From an uncultured Prevotellaceae bacterium (GTDB lineage Bacteria > Bacteroidota > Bacteroidia > Bacteroidales > Bacteroidaceae): a stretch of 64,000 nt of DNA. Both the position numbers and the translations under genes were made by a program. Positions within the stretch are counted from its first letter, which is position 1. Every line of letters begins with the position of its first letter. Positions 7,184 through 14,830 of this stretch are shown one piece after another. The notes beneath the pieces were generated by a model. The model did not search any database. It was not told where the DNA came from and worked only from the letters and a program-made list of their open reading frames with translations. The stretch is taken from positions 1 through 64,000 of the forward strand of contig CACWMK010000004.1 of NCBI GenBank assembly GCA_902761905.1, read 5' to 3'.

Positions 7184-9250
7184 ATGCGGAAGATTGTTGC
7201 TACGATATACGTGATGGTTTTCGCCCTGCTGATGGTGGGGTGCGGGGCCGATCAGGCTATGAAGAAGGGCGACAAGTACATGGCCATCGGCGAATTCTAT
7301 GATGCGGCCGACCAATACAAGAAAGCCTACGCACAGACACCCAACAAGGAGAAAAACACACGCGGACAACGGGCCAAACGACTGGCCGAATGCTATCGCC
7401 GACTGAACCAGACCAACAAGGCGATAACCGCATACAAGAATGTGATACGATACAAACAAGCCGACTCGCTGACACATCTGCGCCTGGGCCAGATGTATAT
7501 GCGTAATGGCAATTATAAAGAAGCAGCAAAAAGCTTTGCAGCTTCTGTTGATAGTTTAAAGTTGACAGTTGATAGTTGTAATCTGCGACTGGCGAAGGCG
7601 GGACTGGAGTCGGCGCAGAAGGCTCCGCAATGGAAGAAGGATGGTTCGGCCTATACCGTGAAGAAGGCCGACCTGTTCAACTCTCGTCGCGACGACTACT
7701 CGCCCATGTTGGCTGGCGAAGAGAACGACCAACTGTTTTTTACCTCAACTCGTAATCAGGCTCAGGGCGATGAATATAGCGGCATCACAGGTACAAAGAA
7801 TGCCGACATATTCTACTCGCAGAAGGACGAGAAGGGCAAATGGGGCAAGCCGCAGACTATAGACTCAGAACTGAACTCGGCCTACGACGAAGGTGCATGC
7901 TGTTTCTCGCCCGACGGCAAGACGATGTACTTGACGCAGTGTGCATCGGATCCTGACTATCCTCGCTATGCCCGCATAATGGTGTCGCAGCGCAGCGATG
8001 CAGCATGGAGCAAACCCAAGGAGCTAATCATAAGTCACGACACACTGAGCAGTTTTGCTCATCCTGCCGTTAGTCCTGATGGCGAGTGGCTATACTTTGT
8101 AAGCGACATCAGTGGTGGCATGGGTGGGCTCGACATCTGGAAGTGCCGACTGCTAAACCCCACAGAGGCTGGCTACATAGAGAATGCAGGGCCCATAGTC
8201 AACACCCCTGGCGACGAGATGTTCCCCACATTCCGCCCCAACGGCGACCTGTATTTCTCGAGCAACGGCCACCCAGGCATGGGAGGACTGGATATCTACT
8301 ACATTGCAGCAAAAGATATCTCTGGGCTGTCACCTCTCACCGCTCACCTCTCACATCCCGGATTCCCACTCAACTCGCAGGCCGACGACTTCGGCATGAC
8401 GTTCGAGGGCAAGCTGAACCAGGGTTACTTCTGCAGCAATCGTGGCGATCTGCGAGGCATGGACCACATCTACAGTTTCTTCAATCCTGAGATAGTTCAG
8501 ACCGTGAAGGGTTGGGTGTACGAGCAGGACGGCTACGAACTGCCAGCCGCACAGGTGTATATGGTGGGCAACGATGGCACAAACATAAAACTGAGCGTGC
8601 GTAGCGACGGATCGTTTACACAGGAGATTAACCCAGGCGTAGACTACGTGCTGCTTGGCACATGCAAGGGCTATCTGAACCATCAGGAGCAGATACGCGT
8701 GGAACCCGTAACCAAGTCGGAGGAGTATGTGCTGCAGTTCCCGCTGGCCAACATCTCTGCCCCAGTGCTTATCGAGAACATCTTCTACGACTTCAACAAG
8801 GCCACATTGCGCCCAGAGTCAAAGACTGCTCTGGACCAACTGGTGCAGCTGCTGAACGAGAATCCTAACGTGACCATCGAACTGTCGGCACACACCGACT
8901 GTCGAGGCTCTGATGCATACAACGAACGACTGTCGCAACAGCGAGCAGAGAGTGTGGTGAACTATCTGATAGCCAACGGTATAGCCGCCGACCGACTTAC
9001 GCCAAAAGGCTACGGCGAGTCGAATCCAAAGAAGATTAAGCGCAAGGTGGCCGAGAAATACGAATTCCTCAAGGAGGGCGACGTGCTAACGGAGGAATTT
9101 ATAGCCGCACTCCCTGAGGAACAGCATGAGCAGTGTCATCAGATGAACAGACGCACTGAGTTTAAAGTGTTGCGGACAACTTACGGAATGTTTGATAAGG
9201 TAGGAAGATTAATACAAAAACCAGCAACAGAACCACAACCCAAGGATTAA
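7184..9250 (+). CDS. PorE-like OmpA-family lipoprotein (TPR, beta-propeller, CRD, OmpA_C)
   Basis: This 688-residue protein has a lipoprotein signal (lipobox LMVGC, Cys20), TPR-like helices (about 25-145), PD40/WD40-like propeller repeats (about 165-420, e.g. CFSPDGKTMYLTQ, AVSPDGEWLYFVSD), a carboxypeptidase-regulatory-like fold (about 430-520) and a C-terminal OmpA peptidoglycan-binding domain (about 530-670, with ELSAHTDCRGSDAYNERLS). This order matches PorE of the type IX secretion system in Porphyromonas, which ties the secretion machine to peptidoglycan. Other proteins share the architecture, so the T9SS role is inferred. Two segments look like in-frame repeat insertions: residues 121-134 (GTTGATAG/GTTGACAG repeats) and about 379-393 (CACCTCTCAC repeats). 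Its last 89 bases overlap the convergent gene at 9162. Confidence 0.8.
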   Translation: MRKIVATIYVMVFALLMVGCGADQAMKKGDKYMAIGEFYDAADQYKKAYAQTPNKEKNTRGQRAKRLAECYRRLNQTNKAITAYKNVIRYKQADSLTHLRLGQMYMRNGNYKEAAKSFAASVDSLKLTVDSCNLRLAKAGLESAQKAPQWKKDGSAYTVKKADLFNSRRDDYSPMLAGEENDQLFFTSTRNQAQGDEYSGITGTKNADIFYSQKDEKGKWGKPQTIDSELNSAYDEGACCFSPDGKTMYLTQCASDPDYPRYARIMVSQRSDAAWSKPKELIISHDTLSSFAHPAVSPDGEWLYFVSDISGGMGGLDIWKCRLLNPTEAGYIENAGPIVNTPGDEMFPTFRPNGDLYFSSNGHPGMGGLDIYYIAAKDISGLSPLTAHLSHPGFPLNSQADDFGMTFEGKLNQGYFCSNRGDLRGMDHIYSFFNPEIVQTVKGWVYEQDGYELPAAQVYMVGNDGTNIKLSVRSDGSFTQEINPGVDYVLLGTCKGYLNHQEQIRVEPVTKSEEYVLQFPLANISAPVLIENIFYDFNKATLRPESKTALDQLVQLLNENPNVTIELSAHTDCRGSDAYNERLSQQRAESVVNYLIANGIAADRLTPKGYGESNPKKIKRKVAEKYEFLKEGDVLTEEFIAALPEEQHEQCHQMNRRTEFKVLRTTYGMFDKVGRLIQKPATEPQPKD

Positions 9251-9545
9251 TCTGGATCTCGGTAGTTGGGGCAGTAGCCAGGAACACCTCGATGGTGGTT
9301 ATCAGCATCTGCTTGGCACCCGACAGGAATCCCTCAAGTGCAGAATAGCCGCTAGCCAACCAGAATGCCAGCATTCCGATAATCAAGCAGAACATAGTCC
9401 ACAGTCGCGACAGCGTGCGTACGCTGTAGCCACTACGCTCGGGCAGGTTTGCCATCACTCGCTCGGTAAACCCATTGTCCTCTATCTGCTGCTGTGCAGC
9501 CTGTTCAAACAGCAGCTTCAGCATAATGTCATTCTTATCCTCCAT
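9162..9545 (-). CDS. DUF5056-like membrane protein, possible anti-sigma factor
   Basis: This 127-residue protein has a soluble N-terminal part (MEDKNDIMLKLLFEQAAQQ...MANLPER) and two membrane helices (about residues 46-66 and 98-116). The first 40 residues resemble DUF5056 proteins that sit directly after ECF sigma factors in Bacteroidales. It overlaps the end of the sigma-factor gene by 11 bases, so the two are translationally coupled. An anti-sigma role is inferred from this pairing and topology. Its 3' end overlaps the PorE-like gene by 89 bases on the opposite strand. Confidence 0.65.
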   Translation of the reverse strand: MEDKNDIMLKLLFEQAAQQQIEDNGFTERVMANLPERSGYSVRTLSRLWTMFCLIIGMLAFWLASGYSALEGFLSGAKQMLITTIEVFLATAPTTEIQINPWVVVLLLVFVLIFLPYQTFRKLSATL

Positions 9546-10074
9546 ATCCGTTTTCTCTTAAATAGTTAGCCATTTTATCTTTCCCTCGTTTAAGGTGCGA
9601 TTTCACCGTGTTTTCTGGTATCCCAGTTATCTTGCTTATCTGGTCGATGGGGTAACCATCTACCAGTTGCAGTGTGATGCATGTGCGCTCGTCGGGCTTG
9701 AGTAGTGCCATAGCCGCATGTATATCCATCTTAGTATTTTGATCGCAAGTATTTGCCGATTTACGCATTGCACCTGAGTCTTCGATATCGTAAGTCTGCT
9801 TACGCGCGCGTACCTCATCATAATACACGTTGTAAGCTATACGCATCAGCCACGTAGAAAAGCTACTCATGCCACGGAACTTGCCGATGTTAGTGTAGGC
9901 CTTGATAAAGGTCTCCTGCGCCAAGTCGTCGCTAAGCTGCTCATTGCCTAGTGTCTGGTTCAAGAAGAACCTGCGCACAGGCGACTGGTACTTCCGCACA
10001 AGCTGGTCGAACGCCTGCTTGTTGTGGAACACCGCCACCTGTGTCACTAGTGCTATGTCGCTGATACTCGTCAT
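9535..10074 (-). CDS. ECF-type RNA polymerase sigma factor
   Basis: This 179-residue sigma-70 family protein has region 2 in residues about 20-90 (FDQLVRKYQSPVRRFFLNQ, DDLAQETFIKAYTNIGKFRG, FSTWLMRIAYNVYYDEVR). Region 4 is near residues 115-170 (TLQLVDGYPIDQISKITGIPENTVKSHLKRG). It lacks regions 1 and 3, as ECF factors do. It lies in an operon behind the DUF6249 and PspC genes and before its probable membrane-bound regulator. The PspC neighbour suggests a role in envelope stress. Confidence 0.85.
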   Translation of the reverse strand: MTSISDIALVTQVAVFHNKQAFDQLVRKYQSPVRRFFLNQTLGNEQLSDDLAQETFIKAYTNIGKFRGMSSFSTWLMRIAYNVYYDEVRARKQTYDIEDSGAMRKSANTCDQNTKMDIHAAMALLKPDERTCITLQLVDGYPIDQISKITGIPENTVKSHLKRGKDKMANYLRENGYGG

Positions 10075-10080
10075 TTCGTA

Positions 10081-10278
10081 TTATCTATCCAGTAGATTTC
10101 TCTCCGGCATTACGATCATCAGTACTATGTAGAATATTATTCCACTAAAACATGTAAAGAGTGTAAGGAATGCGTAGGCTATGCGAACCATTGCGGGGTC
10201 GAAGTCCAGATAATCAGCGATACCTGCGCATACTCCTGCAAGCACTCTGTCGTTTGATCTCGTCAGTTTCTTTGTCAT
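10081..10278 (-). CDS. PspC-domain membrane protein
   Basis: This 65-residue protein is almost entirely a PspC domain: KKLTRSNDRVLAGVCAGIADYLDFDPAMVRIAYAFL followed by one membrane helix ending VLMIVMPERN. PspC-type proteins sense envelope stress at the inner membrane. It overlaps the upstream DUF6249 gene by 4 bases (ATGA) and precedes the sigma-factor gene by 6 bases. Confidence 0.85.
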   Translation of the reverse strand: MTKKLTRSNDRVLAGVCAGIADYLDFDPAMVRIAYAFLTLFTCFSGIIFYIVLMIVMPERNLLDR

Positions 10279-10952
10279 AACTCACTCTCCTTATTATTAA
10301 AGTTCTGAATGTTGTCTCTGTTTATAGGACGGTTCTGGCGTGCGATGTACCACTTGCCCAGTCCGATGAAGAATACCAGAGCACCGATACCGATTCCAAG
10401 TTCGTCGAGGATGAGACCTAGGAAGATTGCCAATCCTACGCCTGTGAACATCTGACGGATGCCAGCATTGTAACCATTGCTGTCCCAGTCGTCCTTAACC
10501 TCCTTCAACAGTTCGTCGGGGATAGGCTGTCCGTTCTTGATAGCCATCTCTGCCAGGCGATACTTGTCGCGGCGATTGCGATTGACGAAGTAGAGCACCG
10601 TGAACAGGATGATGAGTGGCAACAGCAGTCCGAAAATCACGATGGCCAGGATTGGGATGATCATTGCGATTCCGAGTCCGCCAAAAATCTTTTCAATAAA
10701 CTCTCCGGCTTCTTCACCTTCCAGTGTCACGTGGTGACGAGTGGTGTAGCTGTCGTCATCATCGTCGAAGTCGGCGTTAGCATTACTTTTAGCAGCAGTA
10801 GTGTCAGAGAATGCCTCGATGGCATCGGGATTGTGTTTCACTGTATCGCTCACCTGCTCCGTACGTGGAGTGTGGCGATGCTTCTGTGCGGTAGCGTTAG
10901 CATTCATGCTAAGCGTAAGCACCATGGCGATTGCGATTAAATACTTTTTCAT
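10275..10952 (-). CDS. DUF6249-type membrane protein
   Basis: This 225-residue protein has a signal peptide (MKKYLIAIAMVLTLSMNANA), a His- and Asp-rich extracytoplasmic stretch with DDDDD near residue 63, and a strong helix near 95-120 (IAMIIPILAIVIFGLLLPLI). Next comes the cytoplasmic motif YRLAEMAIKNGQPIPDELL, then two further helices and a charged tail. The MAIKNGQPIPDEL block is typical of DUF6249 membrane proteins. It is the first gene of the operon with PspC, ECF sigma factor and DUF5056, and its promoter box is at 11010-11018. Function is unknown; the context points to envelope-stress sensing. Confidence 0.7.
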   Translation of the reverse strand: MKKYLIAIAMVLTLSMNANATAQKHRHTPRTEQVSDTVKHNPDAIEAFSDTTAAKSNANADFDDDDDSYTTRHHVTLEGEEAGEFIEKIFGGLGIAMIIPILAIVIFGLLLPLIILFTVLYFVNRNRRDKYRLAEMAIKNGQPIPDELLKEVKDDWDSNGYNAGIRQMFTGVGLAIFLGLILDELGIGIGALVFFIGLGKWYIARQNRPINRDNIQNFNNKESEL

Positions 10953-11009
10953 ATCTCTATGTTTTTTGAATTTCTACACCTGTTTGACGTAAGAAGTTTA
11001 AAATTAGTT

Positions 11010-11018
11010 GCAAAGATA
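11010..11018 (-). promoter_or_regulatory. Promoter -7 box for the DUF6249-PspC-sigma operon
   Basis: Minus-strand TATCTTTGC, 58 bases upstream of the start at 10952. Confidence 0.65.
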
Positions 11019-11056
11019 GCGTTTTTTCTCAGATTTTTTTTAATTTTGCATCGAAA

Positions 11057-12358
11057 ATGATACAATTACCCGAAATATTCGTCAGCGAAACGAGGCGTGT
11101 GATGGGCGATGAGCGCTTTAACCGCTTCATTGGGGCCTTCGATGAAGAGGCACCGGTGAGTATTCGCGTCAATCCGCGAAGGCGATCAAAGGGACAGGTT
11201 CTTGATTGCGGACAAAGTCCGGATCAAGCAACCTGTCCCTCTGATCGCCAGGTGCCTTGGTGCACAGAGGGCTACTATCTAGAAGATCGCCCACAGTTCA
11301 CCTTCGATCCATTGTTGCACGCCGGTTGCTACTACGTCCAGGAAGCATCATCAATGTTCGTTACCCATATTTTGAGAAATTGTCAATTATCCGCTCGGCT
11401 TTGCCGCTTGGCTCGTCCAAGAATTGTCAATTATCAATTAGCATTAGACATGTGTGCAGCCCCTGGCGGCAAGTCAACTGCATTGCGCAGCGTATTGCCT
11501 GATGACTGTGTGCTAATCAGCAATGAACCTATGGGCAATCGTGCACAGATACTGCTTGAGAACATCACTAAGTGGGGGGCACCTAATTGTATCGTAACCA
11601 ACAACTACCCACGCGACTTCCGAAAATCAAAACTCAAATTCGACCTCATCCTGTGCGACGTGCCTTGCTCGGGCGAGGGAATGATGCGCAAGGATCCTGG
11701 CGCCATAGCCGAGTGGAGCCCGCAGAACGTAGAGAAGTGCTGGCAACTGCAGCGCGAGATTGTGGCCGACGCATGGGAGTGCCTAAATCCAGGCGGACTG
11801 CTTATATATAGTACGTGTACATATAATACTAAGGAGAACGAGGAGAATATCCAGTGGATTCTGGACAACTACGATGCCGAAGTGCTCGACATCCCCGTAG
11901 ACCCATCGTGGAATATCACAGGCTCGCTACTCCCTGGCTTCACGCATCCCGTCTATCGTTTCATCCCAGGCATCACCCGCGGCGAAGGACTCTTTGTTTG
12001 CGCCCTGCGTAAACAAGTTGATAGTGGACAGTTGACAGTTGACAGCAAGAAGAAAAATAACTATCAACTATCAACTATCAATTCGCAACTAAAAAAGCTT
12101 AAGGTGCTAGAGGCAGAATTTCCTAAAGGCGAAACAAGCGTAGACGTAGATTATACAGAGGCACTGAAGTACCTGCGTGGCGAGGCGATGGTATTACCAC
12201 CCGACACCCCGAAGGGCATTGTCACCATCACGTACAAAGGTCAGCCCCTTGGACCAGTAAAAAACATCGGCAATCGCGCCAACAATCTATACCCCAAACC
12301 CTGGCGCATCAAGAGCACTCACCTGCCCTCCGCCCCTGTAGAAATAATCAATGTTTAA
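11057..12358 (+). CDS. RsmF/NOL1-NOP2-sun family rRNA cytosine-C5 methyltransferase
   Basis: This 433-residue SAM-dependent RNA m5C methyltransferase has SAM motif I at residues 131-140 (DMCAAPGGKS), motif IV DVPCSGEG (Cys204) and motif VI STCTYNTKENE (catalytic Cys254). The C-terminal part, from about residue 345, resembles the RNA-binding end of RsmF. Three stretches interrupt conserved sequence and coincide with DNA repeats. They are residues about 44-65 (palindrome with AGGGACAGGTT and AACCTGTCCCT), 108-127 (CTCGGCTTTGCCGCTTGGC element between AATTGTCAATTAT repeats) and 320-345 (GTTGACAG and CTATCAACTATCAA repeats). The frame stays open through all three. The stop codon itself lies in a TTTAATG array. 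Confidence 0.85.
   Translation: MIQLPEIFVSETRRVMGDERFNRFIGAFDEEAPVSIRVNPRRRSKGQVLDCGQSPDQATCPSDRQVPWCTEGYYLEDRPQFTFDPLLHAGCYYVQEASSMFVTHILRNCQLSARLCRLARPRIVNYQLALDMCAAPGGKSTALRSVLPDDCVLISNEPMGNRAQILLENITKWGAPNCIVTNNYPRDFRKSKLKFDLILCDVPCSGEGMMRKDPGAIAEWSPQNVEKCWQLQREIVADAWECLNPGGLLIYSTCTYNTKENEENIQWILDNYDAEVLDIPVDPSWNITGSLLPGFTHPVYRFIPGITRGEGLFVCALRKQVDSGQLTVDSKKKNNYQLSTINSQLKKLKVLEAEFPKGETSVDVDYTEALKYLRGEAMVLPPDTPKGIVTITYKGQPLGPVKNIGNRANNLYPKPWRIKSTHLPSAPVEIINV
11190..11251. repeat. In-frame palindromic repeat inside the methyltransferase gene
   Basis: GATCAAAGGGACAGGTTC is answered by an inverted copy ending AACCTGTCCCTCTGATC. It encodes residues about 44-65, absent from the usual family alignment. 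GGGACAGGT cores also occur at 40501-40530 and 42845-42870. Confidence 0.7.
11376..11439. repeat. In-frame CGCTCGGCTTTGCCGCTTGGCTC repeat in the methyltransferase gene
   Basis: AATTGTCAATTAT repeats flank a CTCGGCTTTGCCGCTTGGC element. The same element occurs at 196-226 (inverted), 13209-13230 (partial), 27946-27976 and partly at 40587-40606 and 60002-60022. Confidence 0.75.
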
Positions 12359-12394
12359 TCTTTAATGTTTAATGTTTAATGTTTAATGTTTAAT
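12352..12394. repeat. TTTAATG heptamer array between methyltransferase gene and thyA
   Basis: Six tandem TTTAAT units are separated by G or C. The array contains the upstream stop codon and ends 9 bases before the thyA ATG. Similar arrays lie at 13195-13270 and 25969-25988. Confidence 0.9.
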
Positions 12395-12402
12395 CTACAT
12401 AA

Positions 12403-13197
12403 ATGAAACAGTATTTAGACATTTTGAACCGCATCCTGACCGAAGGCACCCAGAAGGGCGACCGCACGGGCACAGGCACCATAAGCATCTTTGGTACACA
12501 GAGCAGATATAATCTCGACGACGGATTCCCACTGCTCACCACCAAGAAGCTGCACCTCAAGTCGATAATCTACGAACTGTTGTGGTTCCTCAAGGGCGAC
12601 ACCAACGTGAAGTACCTGCAGGACCACGGTGTGCGCATCTGGAACGAGTGGGCCGATGAGAACGGCGAGCTGGGTCCGGTATATGGTCACCAGTGGCGCT
12701 CGTGGCCCGACTACAATGGCGGTACCATCGACCAGATACAGTATGTGCTCGACCAGCTGAAGAACAATCCCAACTCGCGCCGTATGATCGTTTCGGCGTG
12801 GAATGTGGCCGAGGTCAACAAGATGGCCCTACCCCCATGTCACACCATCTTCCAGTTCTATGTGGCCGATGACCGATTGTCGCTGCAACTCTATCAGCGC
12901 TCGGCCGATACCTTCCTTGGTGTACCATTCAACATCGCCAGCTACGCACTGCTGTTGCAGATGATGGCTCAGGTAACTGGTTTCAAGGCAGGCGACTTTA
13001 TCCACACCACTGGCGACACTCATCTGTACCTAAACCACATAGAGCAGGCCAAGCTGCAGCTTACCCGCGAGCCACGTCCCCTGCCACGTATGATTATCAA
13101 CCCCGACGTTAAGAATCTCTTCGACTTCCAGTTCGAGGACTTCCAGTTGGAGGGTTACGATCCACATCCACACATCAAAGCCGAAGTTTCGGTCTAA
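12403..13197 (+). CDS. thyA: Thymidylate synthase
   Basis: This 264-residue thymidylate synthase converts dUMP to dTMP with methylenetetrahydrofolate, releasing dihydrofolate. It begins [26 protein letters not shown]. The active-site Cys is in [13 protein letters not shown] near residue 146, and the substrate-binding block [22 protein letters not shown] follows. Length is that of the E. coli enzyme. The next gene encodes dihydrofolate reductase, which regenerates the cofactor, so the pair is a functional operon. The spacers on both sides are TTTAATG repeat arrays. Confidence 0.97.
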   Translation: MKQYLDILNRILTEGTQKGDRTGTGTISIFGTQSRYNLDDGFPLLTTKKLHLKSIIYELLWFLKGDTNVKYLQDHGVRIWNEWADENGELGPVYGHQWRSWPDYNGGTIDQIQYVLDQLKNNPNSRRMIVSAWNVAEVNKMALPPCHTIFQFYVADDRLSLQLYQRSADTFLGVPFNIASYALLLQMMAQVTGFKAGDFIHTTGDTHLYLNHIEQAKLQLTREPRPLPRMIINPDVKNLFDFQFEDFQLEGYDPHPHIKAEVSV

Positions 13198-13270
13198 TGT
13201 TTAATGTTTCACTTGGCTCTGCCAAGAATCTTTAATGTTTAATGTTTAATCTTTAATGTTTAATGTTTAA
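13195..13270. repeat. TTTAATG array with palindromic element between thyA and folA
   Basis: Two runs of TTTAATG/TTTAATC units flank a TTGGCTCTGCCAAGAATC element. The array includes the thyA stop and abuts the folA ATG at 13270, so the folA ribosome-binding region consists of repeat sequence. Confidence 0.9.
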
Positions 13271-13782
13271 TGATTAACATCATCGCCGCCGTGGCCAAAG
13301 ATCGTGCCATCGGATTTCAGAACAAGTTGATTTATTGGTTGCCCAACGATCTTAAGCGATTCAAGTCGCTCACCACGGGCCACACCATCATAATGGGTCG
13401 CAACACATTCCTATCGCTGCCCAAGGGTGCCCTACCCAATCGTCGTAACATCGTGCTAAGTCGTAGCACTTTCTCCTCCCATACAGGGGAGGACGGGAGG
13501 GGTATCTTCCCTGGTTGCGATGTCTACCCGTCACTCGAGGAGGCTCTGGCTCATTGCGCCAAGGATGAGGAGGTATACATCATCGGTGGAGCCAGTGTCT
13601 ACACCCAGGCCCTCAGCATAGCCGACCGCCTGTGTCTGACCGAGGTCGACGACACTCCCGCTCAGGCCGACACCTTCTTCCCCGAATACAAGTCCGACTG
13701 GCAGGAGGTAGCCCGCGAAGACCACGACATCGACGATCGCCACGCCCAGCGCTATGCGTTTGTAGACTACGTACGTAAATAA
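13270..13782 (+). CDS. folA: Dihydrofolate reductase
   Basis: This 170-residue enzyme reduces dihydrofolate to tetrahydrofolate with NADPH. It begins MINIIAAVAKDRAIGFQNKLIYWLPNDLKRFK and continues HTIIMGRNTFLSLPKGALPNRRNIVLSR, matching the substrate and cofactor site. VYIIGGASVYTQAL and LCLTEVDDTPAQADTFFP are later signatures. Residues about 70-80 (SSHTGEDGRGIF) look like an in-frame insertion of a CAGGGGAGGACGGGAGG repeat in a surface loop. It forms an operon with thyA. Confidence 0.95.
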   Translation: MINIIAAVAKDRAIGFQNKLIYWLPNDLKRFKSLTTGHTIIMGRNTFLSLPKGALPNRRNIVLSRSTFSSHTGEDGRGIFPGCDVYPSLEEALAHCAKDEEVYIIGGASVYTQALSIADRLCLTEVDDTPAQADTFFPEYKSDWQEVAREDHDIDDRHAQRYAFVDYVRK

Positions 13783-13797
13783 ATCCTGAATACAGAT

Positions 13798-14565
13798 ATG
13801 GAACGAATAAAGGACTTGCTTTGCAGCGATCGCGTGATGCTGTACGCCATCATGATCAATACCGCACTGATGTTTTTCGGCGGTTTCTGGCCCGACTCAC
13901 TTTGGTTCGAGGCAACCGACGCCGTGTTCACACTGCTGTTTCTCTTCGAGGCTTGGGCCAAGATATCACGCATGGGTTGGCGAGATTACTGGTCCAAGGG
14001 TTGGAATCGTTTCGATTTCATCGTACTCGTCATCGCCCTCCCCTCGCTCGCATCGCCTATACTCGAACAGACCTACGCCACCAATGCCATTCTGGCCCTG
14101 CGCTCCATGCGATTGTTCAAGAGCTTTAAGATGTTGCGTTTCATCCCCAACATCCACAAGCTTCTGGCAGGCATCCGTCTGGCCACCCGTGCATCGCTGC
14201 TGGTGTTCATCGCCTTTATCGTGTTCCTTATCATCTTCTCCATCCTGTCGTCAACCATCTTTGGCAACATAGCGCCTGAGTATTTCGGCAATCCTGCTAT
14301 CAGCGTCTACAGCATCTTCCGCCTGTTCACCGTTGAGGGCTGGTACGAGTTTGCCGACACCATCGCCCAGAACGGCAGCACAGGTTGGGGCTTCTTCGCG
14401 CGCGTGTACTTCTCTATCCTAATGTTCCTAGGCGGAATCATCGGACTATCGCTCATCAACTCTATCTTCGTAGATGCGATGGCCGAGGACAACAACGACG
14501 AAGTCTTAGAAAAACTCCGTCGCCTGGAAGAGAAAATAGACAAACTCACTAAAGATCAGAAATAA
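13798..14565 (+). CDS. Voltage-gated cation channel subunit (NavBac-like)
   Basis: This 255-residue one-domain six-helix channel of the bacterial voltage-gated type assembles as a tetramer. The voltage sensor S4 at residues 102-114 has basic residues about every three positions (LRSMRLFKSFKMLRF). The pore loop FRLFTVEGWYEF places the filter at residues 178-182 (TVEGW), where characterised sodium channels have TLESW. The tail EVLEKLRRLEEKIDKLTK is a short coiled coil, as in this family. It starts 15 bases after the folA stop, so it may be cotranscribed. Ion selectivity cannot be read from sequence alone. Confidence 0.88.
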   Translation: MERIKDLLCSDRVMLYAIMINTALMFFGGFWPDSLWFEATDAVFTLLFLFEAWAKISRMGWRDYWSKGWNRFDFIVLVIALPSLASPILEQTYATNAILALRSMRLFKSFKMLRFIPNIHKLLAGIRLATRASLLVFIAFIVFLIIFSILSSTIFGNIAPEYFGNPAISVYSIFRLFTVEGWYEFADTIAQNGSTGWGFFARVYFSILMFLGGIIGLSLINSIFVDAMAEDNNDEVLEKLRRLEEKIDKLTKDQK

Positions 14566-14672
14566 TCGGAACAAAATTATCTGCTCATCACCATGTACGA
14601 TCAGATTCGAGAAGATACGATATACTTTCTCCTGCAGGCGGCTTGCGCTTGCAGAAGCGGAAGCTTTTGCCT

Positions 14673-14681
14673 ATATTTGTT
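14673..14681 (+). promoter_or_regulatory. Possible -7 box upstream of the PI-PLC gene pair
   Basis: TATATTTGT fits TAnnTTTG and lies about 60 bases before the small ORF at 14736. Confidence 0.4.
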
Positions 14682-14735
14682 GTCAGAAAAACCTAAAGCA
14701 CGCTCGACTAAAATTCAATTTAAAATAAAACAAAT

Positions 14736-14828
14736 ATGAAAAAAATGTATGCATGGATGCTCGCCGCCATCCTTATCAGCGGCGCAAGTGTTTTCACAAG
14801 TGAAACAAACAATAATGAATTAAGATAA
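14736..14828 (+). CDS. Signal-peptide-like 30-residue ORF
   Basis: The short ORF MKKMYAWMLAAILISGASVFTS followed by ETNNNELR ends two bases before the next gene's ATG. The first 22 residues look like the lipoprotein signal peptides common in Prevotella, with Ser-Glu where Ser-Cys is expected. It may be a truncated lipoprotein gene, or a leader ORF whose translation is coupled to the PI-PLC gene. Confidence 0.45.
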   Translation: MKKMYAWMLAAILISGASVFTSETNNNELR

Positions 14829-14830
14829 TT

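Noticed and set aside
12352..13270. IS-element ends around thyA-folA
   Set aside because: The arrays are simple heptamer repeats without inverted ends or a transposase.
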